A stretch of 64,000 bases of DNA from Candidatus Obscuribacterales bacterium (GTDB lineage Bacteria; Cyanobacteriota; Vampirovibrionia; Obscuribacterales; Obscuribacteraceae). The DNA lies in the NCBI GenBank assembly GCA_019745415.1, contig JAIETF010000007.1, positions 62,001 to 126,000 of the forward strand, in the 5' to 3' direction. Below the pieces are notes generated by a model. The model made no database searches, was not told the DNA's origin, and saw nothing but the letters and a program-made list of their open reading frames with translations. Shown here piece by piece: positions 24,809 through 33,130 of this stretch (within the stretch, counting starts at the first letter, position 1; the number at the start of each line of letters is the position of its first letter). The translations under genes were made by a program, and so were the position numbers.

Positions 24809-26461
24809 ATGATGACCGCTGAAAGCAGCGAATTAAAATGTGAGCCGAGCCTGGAAGAGAAAAGCCCGGTTGCGCAAGAAGCAGCAAGACGTCGCACCTT
24901 TGCCATTATTTCGCACCCAGATGCCGGTAAGACGACTCTCACCGAAAAACTCCTGCTCTTTGGAGGCGCTATAGCCGAAGCTGGTTCGGTACAAGCGAGA
25001 AAAGCCCAGAGACAAGCCACTTCAGATTGGATGGAGTTGGAGAAGCAGCGCGGCATCTCGATTAGTTCCACAGTCTTGCAGTTCGAGTATGAAGGCAGTT
25101 GCCTCAATCTGCTCGACACACCTGGTCACCAAGACTTTAGCGAAGACACTTATCGAACCCTCGCCGCTGCCGACAATGCAGTCATGCTCATCGACGCCGC
25201 CAAAGGTCTGGAGCCGCAAACCAGAAGACTCTTTGAAGTTTGCCGGATGAGACACCTTCCTCTTTTCACCTTCGTCAACAAACTAGACCGCCCCAGCCGC
25301 ACGCCCTTAGAGCTTATCGACGAAATCGAGAAAGAACTTGGTCTGGCTGTGCATCCGGTCAATTGGCCAATCGGCACCGGGGACGAGTTCAAAGGCGTGG
25401 TGGAACGAGCAACAGGAACCGTTCATCTTTTTGAACGCACAATCGGCGGCAGGTCTATCGGGGCGGTCAGCTCCTACAAGCTCGATGACGAAAAGCTGAA
25501 AGAACTTATACCTGAACGCCTGCTCAAAGAACTACACGAAGAGCTGGAAATACTAGATGCTATCTCGGCACCGCTGGATCCTGAGCTTATCGACTGCGGC
25601 GAACTGAGCCCCATCTATTTCGGCAGCGCCATGAACAACTTCGGGGTTGAGCTATTCCTGCGATCTTTCATTTCGCTGGCTCTCTCGCCCGGCTCTTTTA
25701 CCTCGTCGGTCGGCGAAATAGCTCCAACTTTTCCAGACTTCACCGGTTTTGTCTTCAAGCTGCAGGCCAATATGGACCCGCGCCACAGAGACCGCATTGC
25801 CTTTGTGCGCATTTGCTCAGGCGCCTTCGAAAAAGACATGACTGTGACCAATTGTCGCACCAATAAGCCTATCCAACTCAGTCAACCTAAGCGACTTTTC
25901 GCCCAAGAAAGACAGACAATTGACAAAGCCTTCCCCGGAGACATTGTCGGTTTCACCAACCCTGGCGGCTTCGCGATCGGCGATACCATCACTAGTGGCA
26001 AACCTCTCAAGTATCCGGGCATTCCCACCTTTGCTCCAGAGCTTTTCGCCTTCTTAGAAAATCGAGAGCCAAGCAAATACAAGCAATTTCATAAGGGTAT
26101 AACGGCCCTGCAAGATGAAGGTGCCATCCAGATCTTCTGGATGACCCAGCGAGATACCCGCACTCCTCTTTTAGCAGCAGTCGGACCTCTGCAATTTGAA
26201 GTAGTGCAGTTCAGACTGCAGTCGGAATACGGTGTGACCACCTTACTGAACAACTACGACATTCAAGCCGCACTATGGGTGGTCGGAGGTTGGCCGGTGC
26301 TAAAGGCTCTGGAAAACACCAGCAGACTGAATGTAGCCACTGACAAGTTTGACGAACCAGTGCTTTTATTTAAGACAAAATGGGACATTTCTAGATTTCA
26401 GGAATTGAACCCATCGGTCGAATTGAGCAAGGTCGGGGCCCAGAGCGCTTTAGCTGTATAG
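24809..26461 (+). CDS. prfC: Peptide chain release factor 3
   Basis: A 550-residue translational GTPase that recycles RF1/RF2 from the ribosome after termination. G1 is SHPDAGKTT (about residues 36-44), followed by [12 protein letters not shown], a hallmark of RF3; G2 lies in QRGISISS; G3 is [14 protein letters not shown], the RF3-specific form; G4 is NKLDR. Domain 2 ([13 protein letters not shown]) and the C-terminal domain ([18 protein letters not shown]) are present. Length is near the E. coli 529. The start codon is the first of two adjacent ATGs with a moderate AGGA sequence. It stands alone, flanked by hairpins upstream and the second copy of the intergenic element downstream. Confidence 0.96.
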   Translation: MMTAESSELKCEPSLEEKSPVAQEAARRRTFAIISHPDAGKTTLTEKLLLFGGAIAEAGSVQARKAQRQATSDWMELEKQRGISISSTVLQFEYEGSCLNLLDTPGHQDFSEDTYRTLAAADNAVMLIDAAKGLEPQTRRLFEVCRMRHLPLFTFVNKLDRPSRTPLELIDEIEKELGLAVHPVNWPIGTGDEFKGVVERATGTVHLFERTIGGRSIGAVSSYKLDDEKLKELIPERLLKELHEELEILDAISAPLDPELIDCGELSPIYFGSAMNNFGVELFLRSFISLALSPGSFTSSVGEIAPTFPDFTGFVFKLQANMDPRHRDRIAFVRICSGAFEKDMTVTNCRTNKPIQLSQPKRLFAQERQTIDKAFPGDIVGFTNPGGFAIGDTITSGKPLKYPGIPTFAPELFAFLENREPSKYKQFHKGITALQDEGAIQIFWMTQRDTRTPLLAAVGPLQFEVVQFRLQSEYGVTTLLNNYDIQAALWVVGGWPVLKALENTSRLNVATDKFDEPVLLFKTKWDISRFQELNPSVELSKVGAQSALAV

Positions 26462-26489
26462 CAGGGAAAGCAGTTTCTGAGGGCAAAAT
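26461..26489 (+). repeat. Intergenic element, copy 2
   Basis: Begins in the prfC stop codon with GCAGGGAAAG, continues TTTCTG and ends GGGCAAAAT; nearly the same as 16747-16774. Here GCAAAAT (26483-26489) can pair with ATTTTGC (26505-26511) across a 15-base loop, in the gap between two convergent genes, so a bidirectional terminator role is possible. Confidence 0.55.
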
Positions 26490-26527
26490 CAGTCTAATCG
26501 GCTTATTTTGCTAATCATCGACTCGTC

Positions 26528-27499
26528 TTACTTTAGTCTGAAGCTAGCCAAAGCTCTTTCAGCCGCGGGCAAAATGGCAGCTTTGCGCCCCTCGGGCATG
26601 CGAGAAATTGCGGTATAGGCTTTATTGCCTGCTACGAAAAGCCACTGCTTGTAATATACCTTGCCAGAACGCTTATCAATGATTGTTTCAAAAACATAGC
26701 CGTCATAAGCACCGACCTTGACTCGCTTAACTTCCGAAAGAGGCTTGAGTCCCTCGCTCCAGAGAGCCAGCACGTCTTTAGCAAAGTCACCTCTCACATA
26801 AGCAGCATCTTTAGCATTCTCAGGTGACAGCGCACCCAATTCATATATTTCTAAGGCTTGGGTATAATCTTTGCTACCATAGCTGATACCATAATCTTTC
26901 GCAGAGGCAAACCAGCCGCTAGGCAAAACGATGGTATATGTCGGCGCTGCCACGCCCGGCACAAAGTCGAAGCGAGCATATTGATCGGCAATTTGTCTGA
27001 AAGCTTGATTATCAGGCACATATTGATTATTGCGATCATAAGACCAGCGAGCACCGCACTGCAATGCAGTCAGATCAAGATATTCTTTTACCGTTGGCCA
27101 ATATTTCTTTGGATATGCCGGAAAGAGAATATGCTTCTTGATGTCGGCGTTGTTTGTGGTCATATAGATTCCGGCGGAAAGGTCAGCCGAAGTTCCAGCC
27201 AAAATTTTGTCGGCAAAACTATCAAAACTGAGGCGCTCAACACCTTCTATGGTCTCGACCCGCTCATTCAAAATTTTGGACAGATTAGCCTCTGAATAGG
27301 GCTTGAGCAGACGCATACCCGGCTTAGGATCGGGAGTACGGAAAGCATCTTTGCGCAGCTTACTCAACTCGGGAATGGCATCAGAGAATTTAACCGGCTT
27401 TTGTGCATGCGCCGCAAGCACTGCTAGGCAGGAAAGGGCAACTGCGCCCTGCATAGCTATTGAGAGGGAAAAGCTCTGTCTAGATTTTGAACAAGTCAT
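26528..27499 (-). CDS. Secreted protein with PsbP/DcrB-like C-terminal domain
   Basis: A 323-residue protein with a signal peptide (LSIAMQGAVALSCLAVLAAHAQ). The C-terminal half reads like the PsbP/Mog1/DcrB (DUF1795) fold: TYTIVLPSGWFASAKDYG near 185, KRVKVGAYDGYVFETII, YYKQWLFVAGNKAYTAISRMP and the final ALASFRL. That assignment comes from pattern only. The N-terminal part is unrecognised. ATG 27499 lies inside the 3' end of the LolA-like gene (20-base overlap), so the two secreted proteins are translated together and may act at the envelope. Convergent with prfC. Confidence 0.72.
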   Translation of the reverse strand: MTCSKSRQSFSLSIAMQGAVALSCLAVLAAHAQKPVKFSDAIPELSKLRKDAFRTPDPKPGMRLLKPYSEANLSKILNERVETIEGVERLSFDSFADKILAGTSADLSAGIYMTTNNADIKKHILFPAYPKKYWPTVKEYLDLTALQCGARWSYDRNNQYVPDNQAFRQIADQYARFDFVPGVAAPTYTIVLPSGWFASAKDYGISYGSKDYTQALEIYELGALSPENAKDAAYVRGDFAKDVLALWSEGLKPLSEVKRVKVGAYDGYVFETIIDKRSGKVYYKQWLFVAGNKAYTAISRMPEGRKAAILPAAERALASFRLK

Positions 27500-28238
27500 C
27501 AGAAAGTCCTATATTGGTGCGAATATCAAACCATTTGCTGGTACAGGGGGTCTTGTAGTCATAGTCATCCCAGCGCAAGGGCAGATAAGTGCGGGGATCT
27601 ACATATACTCTTTTGAGACAAACTGTGGGATTGCTCTTATGAAATAGTTCAAGCACATAGGCAGATCCATTTCCAAGATTGCAGGATACCGGCTTGGCGG
27701 TGGCACGGGACAAGTTTCCTTCCTTCAGCCTGCGTCCAAGCAAATTGGCCAGCGAAGCCAAGTCTGAATCTTCCATTTTATCGCCATTAGCTGCATCGAG
27801 CTGTTTGTCGTCAGGGCGCATTGTCAGGGTGACAAACTTTATCAGACCGCCGGCATGGGCACGCACCATGCCATCCTTTCCGAGAACAGCCAGCGAGCCC
27901 TTCTTATAGTCGCCTATCTCTTCTAGACGCATGAGCTTAGGCTTTTTGAAAGAAAGCTTGCCTCTTTCGCTGATGGTCTCTTTCCCTTTGAAAGTATTGG
28001 TCTCAAAAACCAAAGAATAATCTTTCAAAGAGTCGGCTTCTTTGATCATTTTCTCTATAATCCCAGTGCCATCAACCATTTCAGACTGAAAAGGCCCTTT
28101 CGGGTCGAAGTCGGCCGGGGGAGCAGCCAAGACCAAACCAGCTTTAAGGAAAACCAGGTAGATATATGTAAAGAACAAGTAAGCAATTTTGAGTAAAATT
28201 GGTCTGGAAACCAAGCTTTGCAACTTTCTCAGGCTCAA
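27480..28238 (-). CDS. Secreted LolA/DUF1571-like protein
   Basis: A 252-residue protein with an N-terminal hydrophobic segment (ILLKIAYLFFTYIYLVFLKAGLVLAA) and then a pattern typical of LolA-like half-barrels: YSLVFETNTFKGKETISERGKLSFKKPKLMRLE, a glycine turn, and near the C-terminus LKRVYVDPRTYLPLRWDDYDY followed by FDIRTNIGLSDDLF. DUF1571 proteins share this VYVDP-T-LPLR motif. Likely a lipid- or lipoprotein-binding periplasmic protein. The start is TTG 28238, supported by GAGGTGAGA just upstream. First gene of a two-gene operon. Confidence 0.78.
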   Translation of the reverse strand: MSLRKLQSLVSRPILLKIAYLFFTYIYLVFLKAGLVLAAPPADFDPKGPFQSEMVDGTGIIEKMIKEADSLKDYSLVFETNTFKGKETISERGKLSFKKPKLMRLEEIGDYKKGSLAVLGKDGMVRAHAGGLIKFVTLTMRPDDKQLDAANGDKMEDSDLASLANLLGRRLKEGNLSRATAKPVSCNLGNGSAYVLELFHKSNPTVCLKRVYVDPRTYLPLRWDDYDYKTPCTSKWFDIRTNIGLSDDLFKI

Positions 28239-28345
28239 GCCGTCTCACCTCATACACGCAAATACCCGGAATCGGGAATTACGTTAGACCTAATGAGCCC
28301 CTATTATGGGATAAGTGAAGCACTTAATAAAGGCATCGCTGCAAA

Positions 28346-28377
28346 GTAGTGACTACTAATTGGATTAACACTAATTG
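28346..28377. promoter_or_regulatory. Operator-like repeats upstream of the PP2C gene
   Basis: A perfect odd palindrome GTAGT-G-ACTAC (28346-28356) overlaps the first of two direct ACTAATTG repeats (28355-28362 and 28370-28377, period 15). They sit about 70 bases before the candidate promoter of the phosphatase gene, in a 234-base divergent intergenic region. Confidence 0.4.
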
Positions 28378-28421
28378 TTTGAATGAGACTGCTCGTAAAA
28401 TTGCCCCTAAAAACAGACTAT

Positions 28422-28451
28422 TTTACTGTCAGCCTATCTGCCCGCTAAACT
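28422..28451 (+). promoter_or_regulatory. Candidate promoter of the PP2C gene
   Basis: TTTACT (28422-28427), 18-base spacer, TAAACT (28446-28451). A start near 28458 gives a 15-base leader containing GGAG before ATG 28473. Confidence 0.35.
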
Positions 28452-28472
28452 GCAAGAAACTGGAGCACCACC

Positions 28473-29288
28473 ATGCAAAACCTAACCTGGGTGACCGCTG
28501 GTCTAACTGACCGGGGTCTAAAAAGGAAAGACAATCAAGACAACTTTTTCATTAGCCAAGATAGAGCGCTTCTGGTGGTTGCTGATGGCATGGGCGGCGC
28601 CAGCGGAGGAGAGAGAGCGAGCAAGTTGGCTGTGGAAACCATAGAAAGACTATGGGAAGAAGACAAGCCCGATATCAACAATGCAAAGGCGATCGAAACC
28701 TGGATTCAAAACGCCGTTGCCGCAGCAAATACCTCGGTGCGCACCGCAGCCCTAGAAAGTCGGGATTCACCGAATATGGGAACTACTCTTGTTATGGCGG
28801 TCCTATCTGAGAACGGTCATGCCCATATCGGTCACGTAGGCGATAGCCGGGCCACATATATAAGTACAGTAGCCGGCGCGGTAGAAGGACTGACTTCAGA
28901 TCATTCGGTAGTCATGGAAATGTATAGACGCGGTCAGCTTACCAAAGAGCAATGCCGAGTCAGTCCATTTCGCAGCATAATAACCAGATGCCTTGGTCAC
29001 GACGAAAGCGTCACGGCCGACTATTGCCTGAAAGTTATGAACTTCGGTGACTGGCTGGTTCTAGCCAGCGACGGTCTATCTGAAGTAGTGCAAGAAGAAG
29101 AAATCAAAGAAACAGTTGAGAAGTTCGAGTGCCCGGAAGAAGCCTGCGCCACATTACTTGAGATGGTCTTGAGTCGCAATGCACCAGACAATGTCACCAT
29201 ACTCTCAGCCAAGCTAGTATCAAAAAAAGACGTGCCCGGCAAAGCCACAGTAAGCATGCCCCAGGTGGCAACCGAGAAATCGCAGTAA
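28473..29288 (+). CDS. PP2C-family serine/threonine phosphatase
   Basis: A 271-residue PPM/PP2C phosphatase that removes phosphate from Ser/Thr of proteins using two metal ions. The family motifs are in order: GLKRKDNQDNFF (motif 1, about residues 15-26), VVADGMGG (metal-binding Asp, about 35-42), GTTLVMAVL, HVGDSRATYI (about 122), LTSDHSVV, ITRCLG and LASDGLSEVV. It resembles stand-alone bacterial Stp/PstP enzymes with no transmembrane part. It is followed by a two-component pair in the same direction; the 72-base gap holds hairpins that may separate their expression. No Ser/Thr kinase is encoded nearby. Confidence 0.93.
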   Translation: MQNLTWVTAGLTDRGLKRKDNQDNFFISQDRALLVVADGMGGASGGERASKLAVETIERLWEEDKPDINNAKAIETWIQNAVAAANTSVRTAALESRDSPNMGTTLVMAVLSENGHAHIGHVGDSRATYISTVAGAVEGLTSDHSVVMEMYRRGQLTKEQCRVSPFRSIITRCLGHDESVTADYCLKVMNFGDWLVLASDGLSEVVQEEEIKETVEKFECPEEACATLLEMVLSRNAPDNVTILSAKLVSKKDVPGKATVSMPQVATEKSQ

Positions 29289-29359
29289 AAGAGGGTTGGA
29301 AAGAGAGTTGTGCAAAAACTTTTGAAGGAGATTCTTGACGGACATTCTTGAAGAAGATT

Positions 29360-29401
29360 CTTGAAGGAGATTCTTCAAGCAAACTCTTCAAGTGAGTTTT
29401 T
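29360..29401 (+). promoter_or_regulatory. Two hairpins plus T5 before the response regulator (attenuator-like)
   Basis: CTTGAAG-GAGATT-CTTCAAG (29360-29379) is followed by AAACTC-TTCAAGT-GAGTTT (29381-29399) running into TTTTT. Upstream, ATTCTTGA-type direct repeats occur at about 29331, 29344, 29357 and 29370. The second hairpin with its T-run looks like a weak terminator between the phosphatase and the regulator genes. Confidence 0.5.
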
Positions 29402-30095
29402 GAAAACAAAAGAAGTAAGGTTGGGTCTGAATAAATTCAAACGAGAATCGATCATAACTAAAGACGCAGAAACTAAATTGGAGAAGATAAAAGTCTTACT
29501 GGTAGAAGACCACGAGGCCACGCTCAAAGGTCTCAAGATGCAATTGACCGAAGAGCCCGATCTAGAAGTCATAGGTACCGCTTCAAGCAAGGGCGATGCA
29601 CTCAAGCTAGCCAAAGAACACGCACCGCATGTGATACTACTTGATCTTCATTTGCCTGATTCTAGCGGTCCGAAAACCCTAAGTGAGACTTTTTGCGGAC
29701 TGAAGTCGGCAAGGGTTTTGGTTTTCTCGGGAGAAACGAGACCAGCGATAATGCAAATTGTCATGCAAGCCGGCGTAGACGGCTATTTGCTCAAATCGGA
29801 GCCTCTCTCGAAAATAGCTGAAGCAATTAGAGCAGTTCACCATGGACAAACCCCGGTGATATCGGCTGAGCTGACGCGGCAGAATCAACCTCATCTCACT
29901 AGCGCCGAAAGACATCTACTAACCCTGCTTGCCCGCGGTCTCAAGTACCAAGAAATAGGCGCCCAAAGGCAAACCGCTCCGGAAACAGTGCGCAAACAAG
30001 TAGACGCGCTGATAAGTAAGTTAGATCTAGACGGCAGAGAATCGCTAATCGCCTGGGCTGTAGACAGTGGATTCGGAAAACTCGAGTCGGATTGA
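29361..30095 (+). CDS. LuxR/NarL-family response regulator
   Basis: A receiver domain (starting KIKVLLVEDHEATLKGL, about 42-160) with phospho-accepting Asp95 in VILLDLHLPDSSG and the conserved Lys in GYLLKSE, then a NarL-type helix-turn-helix (about 178-240; TSAERHLLTLLARGLKYQEI). It is a transcription regulator phosphorylated by the kinase encoded next. Its stop overlaps the kinase start (TGATG). The start is uncertain: TTG 29361 has AAGAAG upstream but lies within a perfect hairpin; TTG 29400 and TTG 29421 are in-frame alternatives, and the receiver itself begins only at residue 42, so a later start is likely. Confidence 0.88.
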   Translation: MKEILQANSSSEFLKTKEVRLGLNKFKRESIITKDAETKLEKIKVLLVEDHEATLKGLKMQLTEEPDLEVIGTASSKGDALKLAKEHAPHVILLDLHLPDSSGPKTLSETFCGLKSARVLVFSGETRPAIMQIVMQAGVDGYLLKSEPLSKIAEAIRAVHHGQTPVISAELTRQNQPHLTSAERHLLTLLARGLKYQEIGAQRQTAPETVRKQVDALISKLDLDGRESLIAWAVDSGFGKLESD

Positions 30096-31276
30096 TGAAA
30101 AGCATTCAGAAAATAGAAGAAGGCAAAGAAAGAGAACAGCCTTTTGAAGCGCTTCTGCTCTCACTTGAAGAATTCTTCACGCTCTTGGTGAGGCGCTACA
30201 ACTCGACAGTCGAAGACGAACTGATGCATATGTCGGTACAAAAAACGACACACCCAAACGGTGACAAGCGCCTGATTGTAGCCACTTCGCAATGGGCAAT
30301 CACCGTTAGGGGACGAGAAGAGAGCGTCGACTGCTTCATCATTCCAGCGACAGAGATTATGACCCTGCCTGATAGTGAACTACCCTCGCGCAACAAACTA
30401 ACCCTAAAGGTTCACGACCGAGACTTAGGAGCCTGGAAAGTCAGCGACGTTGTCGTCACGGGCGACGAGATGAACGCCCTGATGCGCGGACTATTTAAAG
30501 ATGTGGTCAGTCGCACCCGCAGCGATATTGACGGCATGCCCGAGCCATTAAGACTAATTGCCGCCGGCTATAGCTTTGCCGGAGTGGTACGCGCTCTGGT
30601 AGACGAGAAGCACGCTTTAGTACAGAAAATTGTCGACCAGCAGGAAGTAATCTTGAGTTCACTCGCCCGCGAAATTCACGATGTAGTTTTGGGCAATGTA
30701 ATGCTTTTGCAGCGTTCACTGGCAAGCAGTAACAGCAGCGAAGAATTACACGAGCTAGTCACAGAAATTTCAAGCAAATTGAGAGAAATCTGCCAAGATC
30801 TCTATCCTAGAGACCTGCGAGACTGCGGACTGCGCCCACTCCTATCCGAACTTTGCAACTCAGCCTCAAAACATCTCGGCTGCCCTTGCCTCTTCGAATG
30901 CCCCGAAGAAATTCCTACATTCCCAAGCGAAGTTGAGCTGCACATCTATAGAATCGCCCAGGAATGCCTCAACAACGTAGCTAAGCACGCCGACGCCTCT
31001 CGCACTAAGGTCTCTATTTCAGTTGACCATAATCTCTTCATTATGAGCATAAGCGACGACGGCAAAGGCTTTAGCCTGAGCGAAAGCAGTCAAGGCCGAG
31101 GCGGTCGCACCACCGCCGGTGGCAGCGGCACGGGCATTATACGGGAACGCACCGAATTGATTAACAGACTCTTTCCAGCAAAAGTATGGTTCGACTCCAA
31201 ACCCCAAAAAGGGACAAAGGTAGTCTTAGAGTTAAGCACAGTGGCAAGAGAGCAAGGCGAGCCAGAGTCGCTGTAA
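30095..31276 (+). CDS. Soluble NarL-system-type sensor histidine kinase
   Basis: A 393-residue kinase. The N-terminal about 170 residues are a soluble, unrecognised sensory part without membrane helices. The HisKA_3 dimerisation domain carries the phospho-accepting His195 in AREIHDVVLGNVM. The ATPase domain (about 285-385) shows the N box QECLNNVAKHA and the G1 box DDGKGF, and ends GTKVVLEL. This is the usual partner of a LuxR-type regulator, here encoded just upstream with a TGATG overlap. The overlapping ATG 30095 is chosen over the TTG at 30092. A cytosolic signal is implied. Confidence 0.92.
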   Translation: MKSIQKIEEGKEREQPFEALLLSLEEFFTLLVRRYNSTVEDELMHMSVQKTTHPNGDKRLIVATSQWAITVRGREESVDCFIIPATEIMTLPDSELPSRNKLTLKVHDRDLGAWKVSDVVVTGDEMNALMRGLFKDVVSRTRSDIDGMPEPLRLIAAGYSFAGVVRALVDEKHALVQKIVDQQEVILSSLAREIHDVVLGNVMLLQRSLASSNSSEELHELVTEISSKLREICQDLYPRDLRDCGLRPLLSELCNSASKHLGCPCLFECPEEIPTFPSEVELHIYRIAQECLNNVAKHADASRTKVSISVDHNLFIMSISDDGKGFSLSESSQGRGGRTTAGGSGTGIIRERTELINRLFPAKVWFDSKPQKGTKVVLELSTVAREQGEPESL

Positions 31277-31577
31277 TCGGGTTTTTAGTGACACCCCTAC
31301 CAAGCATGAGACCGTTAATCTTATGTGGGCTCAAATGGCGGTTTTATACAATTAAGGTTGACGGCAAAAGTCTAAAACCCTCAAATATCCACAAACCCAG
31401 ATTAACCAGAACCACCTACATTAACAAGGGCTATTCGACCAAGAAGCTAGCATTCCGCTTTTCAGAGACAATCCCGACTCGAAAATAATAATTGCCAAGA
31501 GTCAAATATTTATAGACAACTGATGGGTAAGACCTTAGAAGAGGAAAGTCTCACGAAAGCCTTTAATGGAGTAAAAA
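31277..31577. other. 301-base intergenic region
   Basis: Between the kinase and the DUF2252 gene. No convincing terminator or paired promoter hexamers were found; TTGACG near 31356 and TTGCCA near 31492 lack good -10 partners. AT-rich sequence near 31480-31520 may hold the DUF2252 promoter. Small frames in it are extensions of shadow frames. Confidence 0.4.
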
Positions 31578-33092
31578 ATGGGAAATAAAAAGGATAAGGC
31601 ACAGTCAGCAGTGCAGCAACTGGCGGAATATTCTGAAGCTCCACCACAAGCTGAGCAAATTTCCCACCAAGAAATAAAGTCGGTAGTACCAAAATTTAGA
31701 CCTGAACCGATTGAGGCTGAATATCTAAACAAGCCGACCCATATGCAAACTCGCAAAGAACGCTATGAATTCGGGCGAGCGATGAGGCTGAAATGTTCGA
31801 GAGAAGCCCATGCGGAGTTCACAGTCAATCGTCCCGGAAGGGAAAATCCAGTTGATCTATTGATCGAATCTAGTGAAGGTAGACTCGAGCATCTGATACC
31901 AATTAGATATGGCAGAATGCTGACCTCTCCTTTCGCATTTTTCCGAGGAGCAGCCAACATCATGGCGGCAGACTTAGCCGACACCGCCGCCACAGACTAT
32001 GCCGTGCAGTCTTGTGGTGACTGCCATTTGATGAATTTTGGAGCCTTTGCTACACCCGAGCGAAACATCATCTTCGACATCAACGACTTCGATGAGACGT
32101 TTCCTGCTTCCTGGGAATGGGACCTGAAGAGATTGGCAGCAAGTTTCGTTATTGCCTCTCTCAATAACGGACATAAGCTCGCCGATGGACGCAAGGCAGC
32201 GGCACGTGTAGTGCAATGCTATAGAGACCGGATGAAAGAACTGGCTGAAATGAGTACTCTCGATGCTTGGTACTCTTACTTGGACTACAAAGACCTTATT
32301 GAACTGACGAGCGATAAGCAACTAAAGAAACTGCGCAAGAAAGTGCTTGAGAAAGCTTTGAAGAGAGATTCCTTTGATGAGTTTGTCAAGCTTGGGCACT
32401 TAGAGGACGGCAAACCTCGCATCAAGGACCAACCGCCGTTGATCTTTCATGTGGCAGATCACGGTTCCACATCGCAAGTTGAGCGCATCGAAGAATCTGT
32501 AGCACGTTATCGCGAATCTCTTTCTATGGATAAACGAGTATTGTTTGACCGCTATGAATTGGTAGACAGCGCCATAAAGGTAGTTGGTGTGGGCTCGGTG
32601 GGAACCATCTGCGGTATCGCCCTTTTCTTCGCAGCGGAAGACGATCCACTCTTTTTGCAGGTTAAGGAAGCTAGGAGTTCGGTACTAGAGAAGTACTCTC
32701 ACTTCAAAAATGAAGTAACAAACGGACAGAGAGTCGTGACCGGGCAGCGCCTAATGCAAGCAGCCAGCGACATGTTTTTAGGCCACTATGTGAGCACGAC
32801 CACCAAGCATTATTATGTAAGGCAACTGCGCGACGTAAAAGTCAAACCAATGGTTGAGATCTTCACACCGGAGAATATGCTTGGATTTGCCAGAAACTGC
32901 GGCTGGGCTCTTGCCAGAGCTCATGCCAGATCAGGTGATTCCTCAATCATTGCCGGTTACATAGGGAAAGGCGATGCTTTTCCCGACGCCATCGCCGAAT
33001 TCTCGATGAAGTACGCCGAACAGAACAAAGAGGATCACACAAGACTGGTTGAAGCGGTGAGAGAAGGACTTATTGAAGTAATGACTGGCTAG
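31578..33092 (+). CDS. DUF2252 family protein
   Basis: A 504-residue soluble protein of the DUF2252 family. The diagnostic order is visible: RMLTSPFAFFRGAA (about 113-126), SCGDCHLMNFGAF (about 142-154), IIFDINDFDETFPASWEWDLKRLAAS (from about 162) and, near the C-terminus, GWALARAHARSGD. The GDCHxxNFG and DINDFDE motifs resemble the catalytic loop and metal-binding Asp motif of aminoglycoside-phosphotransferase-like kinases, so a small-molecule kinase is a reasonable guess; the substrate is unknown. The first 45 residues are polar and variable. GGAG sits eight bases before ATG 31578. It appears to be monocistronic. Confidence 0.9.
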   Translation: MGNKKDKAQSAVQQLAEYSEAPPQAEQISHQEIKSVVPKFRPEPIEAEYLNKPTHMQTRKERYEFGRAMRLKCSREAHAEFTVNRPGRENPVDLLIESSEGRLEHLIPIRYGRMLTSPFAFFRGAANIMAADLADTAATDYAVQSCGDCHLMNFGAFATPERNIIFDINDFDETFPASWEWDLKRLAASFVIASLNNGHKLADGRKAAARVVQCYRDRMKELAEMSTLDAWYSYLDYKDLIELTSDKQLKKLRKKVLEKALKRDSFDEFVKLGHLEDGKPRIKDQPPLIFHVADHGSTSQVERIEESVARYRESLSMDKRVLFDRYELVDSAIKVVGVGSVGTICGIALFFAAEDDPLFLQVKEARSSVLEKYSHFKNEVTNGQRVVTGQRLMQAASDMFLGHYVSTTTKHYYVRQLRDVKVKPMVEIFTPENMLGFARNCGWALARAHARSGDSSIIAGYIGKGDAFPDAIAEFSMKYAEQNKEDHTRLVEAVREGLIEVMTG

Positions 33093-33130
33093 ATACTTGC
33101 ATCAAGCAGCATGTTCTTATAGGTGCTAGT

